A stretch of 26,123 nucleotides of DNA. Source: a virus. Made by a program: the position numbers and the translations under genes. Positions 12,499 to 20,998 of this stretch are shown here, one piece after another. The notes under the pieces were generated by a model. That model saw only the letters and a list, made by a program, of their open reading frames with translations. It searched no databases and was not told the DNA's origin. Positions within the stretch are counted from its first letter, which is position 1, and the number at the start of each line of letters is the position of its first letter. The stretch lies in IMG/VR virus record IMGVR_UViG_3300047564_001200, positions 1 through 26,123 of that record; one strand, given 5' to 3'.

Positions 12499-14700
12499 AT
12501 GGCAAATCAATATAGACTTATTTTATCAATTAGGGCTGGTGATGGAGTTATAACTGTAAACGGAGTTGATCCTTTGCCTTTTTATGAAGAAGGGACTTCT
12601 TTAACAATAGCCATATCTTTAGGAAGTGGATTTACTTCCGTTCAATGGAAGCAAGCTCCTTTAGCAAGTTTATTATCTTCGTCAACATCTTTTACATTTT
12701 TAATGCCATCTAATGACGCTAAAATATACGCTGAGTTAGCAGGAGAATATACGCCAACTGATTCATACGGATTAAAATACTCAGGCAACTACGGCACTAA
12801 CTACGGGGCTGACTGTTGGAATCTCAAGATATTTCAAGATGGCTATGGTGGTGCATCTTCGCCTATTGACATTGCAGACATCCAATATAATTGGGGCAAT
12901 CAGGGAGATGATCCGTTAAAGACTATCATAGGTTCATCGGTTGATTTTACAGTGGCAGGTGATAGCGGAGACTTTGACGAGTTCTTGATCGGAGGCAATC
13001 GGACATGGAAGGTTGAACTTTGGCAAGGTGTTGAATTGTGGTTTGTTGGCTTCATTGCCCCTGACTTCATTACCAATCCTTACTCATCAGGCAAAAAGCT
13101 TTATTCATTCACGGCTACCGATGGACTAAAGGGCTTTGATTCTATTCGGTCAAACTTTGGACTTTGGCCTAATCCTAGAACCTATGCTCTATCGGCTATA
13201 ATAGGCCCACTCAATCAATCCTTTGTAGAGCAAAGGCCTATAAATATCGGATGTGAAGTGCATGAGACAAGGATGGATAGGAACGACTGCGTATTTGAGC
13301 AGTTTAACATTCCTTTTAGTGCTATTTATTCAGATGGAGAGATTGCCAAATTTACCGATGGTGTGAGGATTCAAAATGAGGAATTGTTTATATCTGATAC
13401 GCTTGAGCGAATGGTCAATCCTTTCCTTTGTAAGGTGTTTTTGTGGAAGAATGAGTTTTGGGTAGTTAGATTGCCCGAACTAGCCAAGGCAAGCTACAAG
13501 AAATACAAGTTTCTTTCTGATTTGACTTTAGACAGCACCGGAACGATTATTAACGGTGAGGATATTTCTTGTGATATTAACTTGCCTGAAGAAACTGCAA
13601 GGCGTGTATTTACCGAGTTTAATGCTTTCTTAAATCTTGGTATTTTGGATTTAGCATCTAAAGGAGGTGTATTTGATGCTGATTTTGATCTTGAAGAGTG
13701 GTTTGTTAATTCTCCTAGATCACCTTACGCTGGAATATATCAGCTAAGATTATGGGATTATGTGAGGGCAATACCTACCAATCAGGTTGGGCCTGTTCCT
13801 AGTGGATCAACGGCTTTAGTTCAGTATGTATCTTCAAGCGGTTCAGAGTTTTGCCAAATATGGACAACCACAACCACGGCAGGAATAGCAGACCCAGATA
13901 TAAGTTTTATTTCTGCCAACACCTCAAGCACAGGAATAGAAATAGGCATTGCACAAGAAACGGCTAACACGCTATCTGTTCAGTTTGAATACATGGCAGA
14001 AAGGGTGTCTAAAGACGATCCAATCAATCCTGCTTCTCATTCGGTTGGGCTTATGATCCGAGTAGGTACAAACTACCTATTCAGAGATACTGCAACCACG
14101 TTCGATTGGACATTAACTCCAACCGTGATGGAGTTTGCAGTAAGTTCAGGATCAGTTTGGAATAGCATTGCAATCAATAACGTACCTGTCCCTGTTGATG
14201 GAACGGTGGAGGTTAGATTGTATCAACTTATTTGCAACGGAGGAACACCACATAGATATGTGGTCAGATACCGAAACTTCTCGCTAAAGGTAGAAGAGAC
14301 TGAAGGTCTATCTTTGGAAAAGATCGGGGTTAAAGGCATAACCGATAACCCTTATTCTAACGTTCATCCTGACTATGAAACATACATAGGCGATGCGGTG
14401 ACCAATAACTCTGCATCAGCAATTACTTTGCTAACGGCTGGAGACCCTGTATCAGAAGGATGGACAAGAGATGGCATAGAGGATTTACCTTTATTAGATT
14501 TGATCGTTCAGGACTTGGCGAATCTAAAAGGAAGGACAAATCTTCGTATCTTAGCAAAGCTTGAAAGAAAGGATATAGAGCCTTATAGGGCGGTCTTGTA
14601 TAAAGGTAGATATTGGGCGATTTTGTACTATCAACTAGATTGCAGACGAGGCACGGCAAGGATAGAACTATTTGACTTGGGCATTAACCCTGTTACTTAA
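12499..14700 (+). CDS. Distal tail / baseplate hub-like protein
   Basis: Protein of 733 aa following the tape measure. Residues 1 to about 85 form a small beta domain ('GDGVITVNGVDPLPFYEEGTS') like the bacterial repeat domains with a Gly-x-Tyr/Phe...W core. From about 95 ('SYGLKYSGNYGTNYGADCW') comes a region resembling Bacteroidota distal tail proteins, with 'ELWFVGFIAPDFITNPYSSG'. A beta-sandwich module ('LSVQFEYMAERVSKDD') and a conserved-looking C-terminus ('RAVLYKGRYWAILYYQLDC') follow. It probably forms the tail tip and anchors the fibre, whose gene overlaps by one base (TAATG). ATG 12499 is preferred over an in-frame TTG at 12493 that lies in the -7 box. Confidence 0.75.
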   Translation: MANQYRLILSIRAGDGVITVNGVDPLPFYEEGTSLTIAISLGSGFTSVQWKQAPLASLLSSSTSFTFLMPSNDAKIYAELAGEYTPTDSYGLKYSGNYGTNYGADCWNLKIFQDGYGGASSPIDIADIQYNWGNQGDDPLKTIIGSSVDFTVAGDSGDFDEFLIGGNRTWKVELWQGVELWFVGFIAPDFITNPYSSGKKLYSFTATDGLKGFDSIRSNFGLWPNPRTYALSAIIGPLNQSFVEQRPINIGCEVHETRMDRNDCVFEQFNIPFSAIYSDGEIAKFTDGVRIQNEELFISDTLERMVNPFLCKVFLWKNEFWVVRLPELAKASYKKYKFLSDLTLDSTGTIINGEDISCDINLPEETARRVFTEFNAFLNLGILDLASKGGVFDADFDLEEWFVNSPRSPYAGIYQLRLWDYVRAIPTNQVGPVPSGSTALVQYVSSSGSEFCQIWTTTTTAGIADPDISFISANTSSTGIEIGIAQETANTLSVQFEYMAERVSKDDPINPASHSVGLMIRVGTNYLFRDTATTFDWTLTPTVMEFAVSSGSVWNSIAINNVPVPVDGTVEVRLYQLICNGGTPHRYVVRYRNFSLKVEETEGLSLEKIGVKGITDNPYSNVHPDYETYIGDAVTNNSASAITLLTAGDPVSEGWTRDGIEDLPLLDLIVQDLANLKGRTNLRILAKLERKDIEPYRAVLYKGRYWAILYYQLDCRRGTARIELFDLGINPVT

Positions 14701-17609
14701 TGGCAGATATTAGCATCAATAAATTTAGAACAGCCATCACTAGGGGTGGGGCTACTCCTGCAACTCCAGGATTTGCCGAGACTGAAGGGCAAGACCCTGT
14801 TAATCCTAGCACAGGCAATGGTACTGTAAATGAGTTTTTACAGTTAATTGATGTGTCAGATAAGACTTATGTTGGCAAAGAAGGGTTTGTCCCTATTGTA
14901 AGCAATGAGTCAGGATTAACTCTTGTGCCATTACCACAAATTGAACAGAATGGATTAATTAGTGGTGGTGTGGTTCAATGGACAGGATCAGGATACAACT
15001 TCAATATTTCAGGGGCTGTTTATCGAATTGCAGGAACTCTTTACAATTCTGATCCTACATTATTAACACTATCAACACCAGACCCAACAAATGACAGAAT
15101 AGATGTTTTTGCGGTTGATACAAATGGTGATGTGGTTATAATAGCAGGTACTCCTGCTGCTTCTCCTGTAAAGCCACAAGTAAATCCGCTGACTCAGTTG
15201 GAGTTGACTTCTGTAATTGTTACAGCTGCAAGCACTAGCCCAACGTTAACAGAGGATATAATTTATGATCAAAATACTGAATGGGTTGGTACAAGTTCAG
15301 GAACTGGTACGGCTAATTTTGCCTCTACAAACAATCCATTCCAAGGATCAGTATCACTTGAAACAACAAATATTCAAAATAATTTTGCGGTAGTTTGGAC
15401 TAGAGGTAGTGATTTGACTATTTCTAATTATCTGACCTTAGGTCTTCAAATAAGACTTAAAGCATCAATGGGTGCTTCTCAAAATATTAGAATTGAATTT
15501 TTAGATAACTCTAACAATCCAGTTTCTACTGCTCAAAATTTAGCACTTGATAAGTCTTTATCTGGCTCTTATCAATTTATCGGTATTGCATTAAGCACTT
15601 TCACATTTACCTCATCAACTGTAAGGAAAATAAGATTTACTTTTTTGAGGGCTAGTGGAACTGTTACCTATTCAGGGTATAATATGGATGTGGTAAAGTT
15701 GGAAGGCGGAATAAATCCTCCTATAACTGTAAACACTTTCTTAGGACTTCAAGATACTCCGAAAACTTACTTAGGACAATCTGGAAAAGTAGTAGCTGTA
15801 AAGTCAGACGAGACAGGGCTTGAATTTATTACAGGTGGTGGTGGTGGATCATTACCTTCAGGTGGAGCAACAGGTCAAGTATTAACCAAACTAAGTGCAG
15901 CGGATGGTGATGCAGACTGGCAAGATATTCCAGCTGTAAATGGTGGTAATGAACCAACAGTAAAAACAACAGCATCAGCAGATCAATCATTACCATCTGG
16001 GGTTTTGACTATTCTTGATTACGATTCTACATTAAACAATAATGCGACTAGTGTTTATACAGTTGGAACAGATGGAAGAATAACTGTATCAGAAGAAGGT
16101 GTATATGATATTACAGCAGGAGTAGTAATTGAGGCTAACGCTGTAACTGCTTTGGAAAGTGCTTTTTTTGGAATATTTAGAAATGGTAATTTAATAGCAA
16201 TTCAATCAATAAACACTACTTTAGCAGCAGCTAGTAGTAATGGATTAACTTGTTCAACTCAAGTATTTTTAGCTGGTGGTGATATTATCGATTGCAGAGC
16301 CTTAGTAAATTCTGTTGGCGGATTAGCACCTGGTCTAGCAAGAAGATTGGGGGTAATTGTTGGTGCAAACGCAACTCAAGTAAATAGTTTGGCTATTGTA
16401 AAATGTGTGGCTACAAGTCATGATGCTGTAACAATCGGCTCACCTGCTAACGGTCTATCTATTACGGGTGCTCAAGTCCTATCTTTAGGACTAGCATCAG
16501 CAGGTGTGACAGGTGCTTTGAGTGGTGCAGATTGGTCAACTTTCAATGGAAAGATTGCAGGAACTATTGCAAGTGGTCAAATAGCGTTTGGTACTGCTTT
16601 AGACACCATTGGTGGATCAAATAACCTTTGGTGGGATTCTGCAAATAGTAGGGTGGGTATATTGACTAATTCTCCAACCAACTCTTTAGATGTCAACGGC
16701 ACTACCAGAATCAGGACTATCTCTAACCTCGGATCAACAGCTACTCGGTTCTTGGTTGCATCGGCTACTGGGGTAATCAGTGAGAGGACGGGGGCGGAGT
16801 TGATTACTGATTTGGGTATCAGTGGGGGGTCTAATTGGACAATTGTTGGATCTGATATTTATCGAAATTCAAATGTAGCGATAGGAAGAACCACAATTCC
16901 ATCTAATGGGACAGGTTCTTATACATTTTCTGTTAAATCAAAAGTAACTGGTGCTGGAGGTGATGTTGAATATTTTTTACTTGAAAACAGTGCTGGTGTT
17001 GCTGGATTTATAGGTCAGGAATCAGGATTAATGCAAATTAATCCAACAGGTGCTTCAACTGGTTTGTTAACAGTTGGAAATATTACGGGATTTTCAGGGA
17101 GTAGGGGGGTATTAATAAGACCTTCTTCAGCAGGAGCATCAATAATTACAACAGATACAGACGGGACTACTGGTAGGTTTAGGATAGATAACAACGGATC
17201 ATTTTGGGTCAATGGACTTGTAAGCTTTGGGACTGCTATTGGAACAACGGTAAATGCATGGGGGACAGGAATTAGAGGATTCGGCAACAATGTTGCAGCA
17301 AGAAAAAGTTTAATAGTACAAAGATCAACAGGAACTGAAGATTTTTATGTTGCATCAAATGGTGAAATAGGTTTTTTTGACGGGGGTGTTATGGTTTTTG
17401 GAACTGTGACAGGAATGAAATTAGGAACAGCTACATCACAAAAAATAGGTTTCTGGAACGCAACCCCTATTGTTCAGCCTACTACTGGTGTGGCTGCTGC
17501 AACATTGGCAAGCAATGCAGGGACAACATTAACAAGTACAGATACATTTGATGGATATACACTACAACAAGTAGTAAGAGCGTTAAGGAACACAGGTTTA
17601 CTTGCATAA
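14700..17609 (+). CDS. Modular tail fibre / receptor-binding protein
   Basis: Protein of 969 aa, the largest in the window. Two copies of a fibre repeat are visible: 'FLQLIDVSDKTYVGKEGFV' at about residue 45 and 'FLGLQDTPKTYLGQSGKVV' at about 346. Between them (about 185-340) lies a jelly-roll-like, probably carbohydrate-binding module. Residues about 416-555 look like a C1q/TNF-like beta domain. Then come fibre-shaft motifs ('LSGADWSTFNGKIAG', 'NSLDVNGTTRIRTI') and the closing 'YTLQQVVRALRNTGLLA', a C-terminal motif I associate with Bacteroidota phage fibres. Trimeric receptor binding is the expected role. No intramolecular chaperone domain is evident. Confidence 0.82.
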   Translation: MADISINKFRTAITRGGATPATPGFAETEGQDPVNPSTGNGTVNEFLQLIDVSDKTYVGKEGFVPIVSNESGLTLVPLPQIEQNGLISGGVVQWTGSGYNFNISGAVYRIAGTLYNSDPTLLTLSTPDPTNDRIDVFAVDTNGDVVIIAGTPAASPVKPQVNPLTQLELTSVIVTAASTSPTLTEDIIYDQNTEWVGTSSGTGTANFASTNNPFQGSVSLETTNIQNNFAVVWTRGSDLTISNYLTLGLQIRLKASMGASQNIRIEFLDNSNNPVSTAQNLALDKSLSGSYQFIGIALSTFTFTSSTVRKIRFTFLRASGTVTYSGYNMDVVKLEGGINPPITVNTFLGLQDTPKTYLGQSGKVVAVKSDETGLEFITGGGGGSLPSGGATGQVLTKLSAADGDADWQDIPAVNGGNEPTVKTTASADQSLPSGVLTILDYDSTLNNNATSVYTVGTDGRITVSEEGVYDITAGVVIEANAVTALESAFFGIFRNGNLIAIQSINTTLAAASSNGLTCSTQVFLAGGDIIDCRALVNSVGGLAPGLARRLGVIVGANATQVNSLAIVKCVATSHDAVTIGSPANGLSITGAQVLSLGLASAGVTGALSGADWSTFNGKIAGTIASGQIAFGTALDTIGGSNNLWWDSANSRVGILTNSPTNSLDVNGTTRIRTISNLGSTATRFLVASATGVISERTGAELITDLGISGGSNWTIVGSDIYRNSNVAIGRTTIPSNGTGSYTFSVKSKVTGAGGDVEYFLLENSAGVAGFIGQESGLMQINPTGASTGLLTVGNITGFSGSRGVLIRPSSAGASIITTDTDGTTGRFRIDNNGSFWVNGLVSFGTAIGTTVNAWGTGIRGFGNNVAARKSLIVQRSTGTEDFYVASNGEIGFFDGGVMVFGTVTGMKLGTATSQKIGFWNATPIVQPTTGVAAATLASNAGTTLTSTDTFDGYTLQQVVRALRNTGLLA

Positions 17610-17611
17610 TT

Positions 17612-18028
17612 ATGACAGAACTAATCACACCAATCAGCAATCATCCCGTACTCAATAAGACTCGGGCAATCAGGTTAAAACAAATCAGTTACATTGACTT
17701 TGACATCAAAGAGGCTCAGGTCATTTGGGAGGAATTATTCACGGATGATAAAGGCGAACCAATCATCGATGAAACGGTAGCCAAAAGGGCAATAGTTAGT
17801 CATATCTCAAACAATAGCCTTGTAACAATGCAAGGAATCGTCATTGACTCAGAAAACTTCCCTAAATTGGAAACAGAAACAGACGAAGAATATCAGGAAC
17901 GATTTGAAGGTATTAAAGCAAAAGGATTTCCTGAGTTTGATTTCTACATTGGAGCGGTTCTCAATGTACAAGCAATCGGACAAGCAATTTTAATTTTAGA
18001 CAGTTTAAACAGATTTAACAGAAAATGA
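17612..18028 (+). CDS. Hypothetical protein after tail fibre
   Basis: Protein of 138 aa, translated 2 nt after the fibre stop. It is acidic and soluble with no membrane segment. It includes a strand-rich N-terminal half ('RAIRLKQISYIDFDIKEAQVIW') and a mid-region 'TETDEEYQERF'. The position suggests a virion accessory or fibre assembly factor, but nothing in the sequence proves this. It overlaps the following 47-aa gene by 4 nt. Confidence 0.7.
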   Translation: MTELITPISNHPVLNKTRAIRLKQISYIDFDIKEAQVIWEELFTDDKGEPIIDETVAKRAIVSHISNNSLVTMQGIVIDSENFPKLETETDEEYQERFEGIKAKGFPEFDFYIGAVLNVQAIGQAILILDSLNRFNRK

Positions 18029-18168
18029 ACGTACAACTCGACCAAGCAAAACTAAACGAGATTCAAAGTCTATTGAATAGACTGCCAATAGAAACACTTC
18101 CAATTGTTCAAAAGATAGTAGAAATTTTGAATTCTGGAGTGCAACAAAGTGAAGAAAAAGAGAAATAA
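18025..18168 (+). CDS. Small hypothetical protein, 47 aa
   Basis: 47-aa product starting 'MNVQLDQAKLNEIQSLLNRLP', predicted mostly helical with a coiled-coil-like start and an acidic/Lys-rich end. It begins at an ATGA overlap with the previous gene, and its stop codon lies in the terminator stem at 18167-18186. It resembles small helical proteins that occur after fibre genes in Bacteroidota phages. Function unknown. Confidence 0.65.
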   Translation: MNVQLDQAKLNEIQSLLNRLPIETLPIVQKIVEILNSGVQQSEEKEK

Positions 18169-18186
18169 ACTGTATTCAGTTTTTTA
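18167..18186 (+). terminator. Terminator after tail module
   Basis: AAACTG (18167-18172) / CAGTTT (18177-18182) has a 4-nt loop and runs into T residues to 18186. The stem is short and AT-rich, but placement at the end of the tail operon is right. No good -7 box lies between it and the next gene. Confidence 0.6.
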
Positions 18187-18226
18187 AATCGAGTTGATTT
18201 CATATTTTTACTAACAACTTAAAAAT

Positions 18227-18469
18227 ATGGAGTCAACTCAACCCTTCTTGGACATCCTTATGAATCAAAGCCCTATCGTTATCGGTATGGCTTTTATTGT
18301 TTACACCCTTTGGAAATCCTATCAGAAAGAAAAAGATCAGAAAGAAGCCCTAGCGGATAAGGTAATCACAAATAACATCCTTATTCAGGAGCAGATGAAG
18401 GATATGATTGAACTCCAGAAGCGTATTGTGGACAAATTAGACCAAATGCATCATGGGAAAGCTATCTGA
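18227..18469 (+). CDS. Holin-like small membrane protein
   Basis: 80-aa protein with one N-terminal membrane segment ('PIVIGMAFIVYTLW', about residues 16-29), then a charged coiled coil ('EKDQKEALADKVITNNILIQ'). This layout, a single span followed by a Lys/Glu-rich helix, resembles BhlA/UviB-type holins. It opens the cluster containing the M15 endolysin (19997-20386), which supports a lysis role; hole formation is inferred. It overlaps the next gene by 17 nt. Confidence 0.6.
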   Translation: MESTQPFLDILMNQSPIVIGMAFIVYTLWKSYQKEKDQKEALADKVITNNILIQEQMKDMIELQKRIVDKLDQMHHGKAI

Positions 18470-18899
18470 TTACATTTTACCTAGAAAGAGGGATTTCAAG
18501 TATGAGTTGGCAATGGAATCTACCAAAGCCATCACAAGCCTATTTAAGCTATACAGGGAAGGCGACTTAGATGTAAACATAGATACTCACGCCTTTGTAA
18601 AGATTCATCCCAATGATGAGTCTAGTCCTGCTTTGTATTGGTTAGCGAAAGATCAATACATCATTAGATACCCAGAGCATTCAACACCATACAATCACAA
18701 GTTCTTTGACAAGTGCAAGTTTATTGAATGCTTGTCCGGCAAGATTTACGATAAGAACTCGAATACAAAACTTTTTAAAGGCGATCAATTAAAAGTAACT
18801 CCAAAAGACAACTTCGTTCCTTACACCTTGGATGAGGTATGTTTTCTTCGGGTTGTCATTGGTGATTGCGATTCTACTTTGAACCAAATCCTAAAATAA
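18453..18899 (+). CDS. Hypothetical protein, possible cupin-like fold
   Basis: 148-aa soluble protein. An N-terminal helix ('FKYELAMESTKAITSLFKLY') is followed by many beta strands: 'YIIRYPEHSTPYNHKFFDKC', 'FIECLSGKIYDKNSNTKLFK' and 'GDQLKVTPKDNFVPYTLDEV'. The pattern of a Gly turn after a 'C-L-S-G' strand and a later 'GD-L-V-P' strand is like cupin barrels, but a full metal site is not evident. It is coupled to the metallophosphoesterase by TAATG. Function unknown. Confidence 0.65.
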   Translation: MGKLSDYILPRKRDFKYELAMESTKAITSLFKLYREGDLDVNIDTHAFVKIHPNDESSPALYWLAKDQYIIRYPEHSTPYNHKFFDKCKFIECLSGKIYDKNSNTKLFKGDQLKVTPKDNFVPYTLDEVCFLRVVIGDCDSTLNQILK

Positions 18900-19771
18900 T
18901 GGTAGAAAAAATCCAAAGGAATGTACACCTAATCAACCTGCCTACAAACGCAAGATTAGCCGTACTTTCCGACCTGCATTGGGATAACCCTAAATGCGAC
19001 CGAAAGCAATTAAAGAGACATCTTGACTATTGCAAAGAAAACGATATTAAGATTTTTGTCAATGGAGACTTTTTCTGCTTGATGCAAGGAAAGTACGATC
19101 CAAGGAGATCAAAGAAGGATATTCTACCTGAACACAACAAAGCCAATTACATTGATGCAGTAATTGAAGATGCGGTTCAATGGTGGTCTCCTTATGCTGA
19201 TTTATTGACTGTTATTGGATACGGTAACCATGAGACATCCATAGTCAAGAACTTGGAAACAGACCCTTTACAACGCTTTGTAGACCTTTTGAATTACACC
19301 AATAAAAGCAACGTGTTCACTGGCGGATATGGTGGGTGGTTGGTTTTAAGGATGGAGGTTAGAGGCGGATCAATGATTAAGAGAATAAAATATTTCCACG
19401 GGTCAGGTGGTGGAGGTATTGTCACAAAGGGAGCGATAAACCTTACAAGAGCTTTAGAGACCTATGAAGGAATGGATATCTTTTTGCTTGGACATATCCA
19501 TGAGAATTGGTGCAGAAATGATATGAGAGATGTTCTTGAGTTTAATAGAGGCAAAAAAATATTTGAGTTGAAGCAAAAACAGATTCACCACTGCATTACG
19601 GGAACTTACAAAGAGGAATACGGTGATGGTGCTTTTGGTTGGCATGTTGAGAGAGGAGCACCAATCAAACCAACTGGGGGAAGGATTTTAACGTTTGACA
19701 TTAAACGTGATAGATCACCAGAGCACGATAATGTTGAAATTTTAGTAGATTCAATCAAGTTTCCGGTATGA
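18899..19771 (+). CDS. Calcineurin-like metallophosphoesterase
   Basis: 290-aa enzyme with the full set of metal-binding motifs: 'SDLHWDN' (D25, H27), 'NGDFF' (D57), 'GNHE' (109-112), 'YFHGSG' (H167) and 'GHIHENW' (198-204). It should hydrolyse a phosphomonoester or phosphodiester with two metal ions; candidates are nucleic acid ends or a small nucleotide, which cannot be distinguished here. The start at 18899 overlaps the previous stop (TAATG). An in-frame TTG at 18866 would lengthen it into the preceding gene and is less likely. A place in the lysis/late cluster is unusual for this family. Confidence 0.85.
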   Translation: MVEKIQRNVHLINLPTNARLAVLSDLHWDNPKCDRKQLKRHLDYCKENDIKIFVNGDFFCLMQGKYDPRRSKKDILPEHNKANYIDAVIEDAVQWWSPYADLLTVIGYGNHETSIVKNLETDPLQRFVDLLNYTNKSNVFTGGYGGWLVLRMEVRGGSMIKRIKYFHGSGGGGIVTKGAINLTRALETYEGMDIFLLGHIHENWCRNDMRDVLEFNRGKKIFELKQKQIHHCITGTYKEEYGDGAFGWHVERGAPIKPTGGRILTFDIKRDRSPEHDNVEILVDSIKFPV

Positions 19772-19986
19772 AAGCAAAACTAATCTTCGATCTAACAGAC
19801 CCTAATGAGTCAATGGATTTCAAAAAGGCTGTAATGGCTAATGAAATGGCTAATGTCATTTGGTCAATTAAAAATGTGGTTTTGCGTAAGGCATATAAGG
19901 AAGAATTGAATGCCGAAGAGATAATTGATTTGCTTAATATGGAATTGTATGAATTGCCGTTCGATATAGATGAATTGGTAAAATAA
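19768..19986 (+). CDS. Small hypothetical protein, 72 aa
   Basis: 72-aa acidic protein with the pattern 'FDLTDPNESMDFKKAVMANE', reminiscent of a small family frequent in phages where 'LP/DP..E..F..A' precedes a helix with 'IWSIKNVVLRKAYK'. It overlaps the metallophosphoesterase gene by 4 nt (ATGA). No enzyme motif. Function unknown. Confidence 0.65.
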   Translation: MKAKLIFDLTDPNESMDFKKAVMANEMANVIWSIKNVVLRKAYKEELNAEEIIDLLNMELYELPFDIDELVK

Positions 19987-19996
19987 TGAATGAGAT

Positions 19997-20386
19997 ATGA
20001 GACTAACGGAAAACTTCAACCTATCAGAATTTGCATCTAAAGATGGATCAGGTTTTCCTGAGAAAGTAAAAGAAAACCTTGCTGAACTTGCTGTAAATTT
20101 GCAGGTGCTTAGAGATCATTTCGGTAAGTCTATCACAATTACTTCTGGGTATAGATCATCAGAACACAATCTAAGGATAGGTGGTGCAAAAGATTCATAT
20201 CATGTTCGTGGAATGGCTGCCGATATTCAAATACAAGGAGTTTCACCAAGAATGGTATACAATGCCATTGAATTGCTAATTAAGTCTGGCAAGATGAAAG
20301 AAGGTGGGTTAGGTCTTTATAACTCATGGTGTCACTATGACATTCGTGGCAAGAAAATCAGATGGGATAAATCAACCAAAAAATAA
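19997..20386 (+). CDS. Peptidase M15 endolysin
   Basis: 129-aa peptidoglycan peptidase of the M15 family (VanY/L-Ala-D-Glu peptidase-like). The zinc motif SxHxxGxAxD is seen as 'SYHVRGMAAD' (residues 67-76: H69, D76), and the third zinc ligand and active-site region as 'WCHYDIRG' (H113, D115). The N-terminal 'NFNLSEFASKDG' is the typical opening of phage M15 lysins. No signal peptide is seen, so it would need a holin, fitting the product of 18227-18469. Confidence 0.88.
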   Translation: MRLTENFNLSEFASKDGSGFPEKVKENLAELAVNLQVLRDHFGKSITITSGYRSSEHNLRIGGAKDSYHVRGMAADIQIQGVSPRMVYNAIELLIKSGKMKEGGLGLYNSWCHYDIRGKKIRWDKSTKK

Positions 20387-20389
20387 ACT

Positions 20390-20839
20390 ATGAAAAAACT
20401 AATCAACCAAATCAAATTAACCCTATCTCGGGTGTTCGGATCATTCCTTAACTTTCTTGTTGAGCGAGGAAACGTAGCTGTAAAAGTTACCGACATCGTA
20501 AAGTCATTCATTGAGAATCCTGCGGTGGACTTGGTAGTAAGCCTTACACCAACCAAGAAAGACGATCTTATCCTAATGAAGGCTAAAAAGCTAATTCCAA
20601 AGGTATCTCTTCAGATCGGTATGGCAATGGCTATTATCTCAGAAGCAGAGGCAGCAGAGAACGAAGCAGAAGCATTTAGCAAGGTTTTGGCCTATGTATC
20701 TTCTAATCTACCTGAAGACGGAAAGGCTATCTTTTATCGTGAATTGTCTGGCAGAGTTGCAGAGGCTTTGAGTGATGGAACTGTATCAACTGCCGAAGCG
20801 ATTAGTATCGTTCAGTTGATCTTTAAAAAGGTATTGTGA
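20390..20839 (+). CDS. Hypothetical protein downstream of endolysin
   Basis: 149-aa mostly helical protein. A basic start ('MKKLINQIKLTLSRVFGSFL') is followed by 'VKVTDIVKSFIENPAVDLVV' and an Ala/Glu-rich stretch ('AIISEAEAAENEAEAFSKVL'), ending 'GTVSTAEAISIVQLIFKKVL'. Proteins of this composition are common beside lysins in Bacteroidota phages, but I know no function. The amphipathic N-terminus might associate with the membrane. Confidence 0.68.
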   Translation: MKKLINQIKLTLSRVFGSFLNFLVERGNVAVKVTDIVKSFIENPAVDLVVSLTPTKKDDLILMKAKKLIPKVSLQIGMAMAIISEAEAAENEAEAFSKVLAYVSSNLPEDGKAIFYRELSGRVAEALSDGTVSTAEAISIVQLIFKKVL

Positions 20840-20961
20840 AACTTCCAGACCTGCCTTTCTCAGGATCGTTTTATAGCCGTTCTAAGGACATAAGGCACAG
20901 GATTAGTATCAAAATACCGATTGCATTTTTGATGCGTTTATTCAAAAGAAAAAGCCCCTAA
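20836..20961 (+). CDS. Possible 41-aa basic protein (GTG start)
   Basis: Reading from GTG 20836, which overlaps the previous stop by 4 nt, gives a 41-aa basic peptide 'KLPDLPFSGSFYSRSKDIRH...' ending 'RLFKRKSP'. The stop lies in the terminator stem at 20952-20972, as seen for other last genes here. The GTG start and small size make it uncertain. Confidence 0.35.
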   Translation: MKLPDLPFSGSFYSRSKDIRHRISIKIPIAFLMRLFKRKSP

Positions 20962-20979
20962 AACAGGGGCTTATTTTTT
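20944..20979. terminator. Bidirectional terminator between convergent operons
   Basis: AAGCCCCT (20952-20959) / AGGGGCTT (20965-20972) has a 5-nt loop and is flanked by T residues on both strands: TTATTTTTT downstream on plus, TTTTTCTTTT on minus. It ends the plus-strand lysis operon and the minus-strand operon at 20999-23017. Confidence 0.85.
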
Positions 20980-20998
20980 GGGTGACTACTCAACTTTA

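Noticed and set aside
14700-18186. Diversity-generating retroelement near the fibre
   Set aside because: No reverse transcriptase gene and no template/variable repeat pair seen around the fibre gene.
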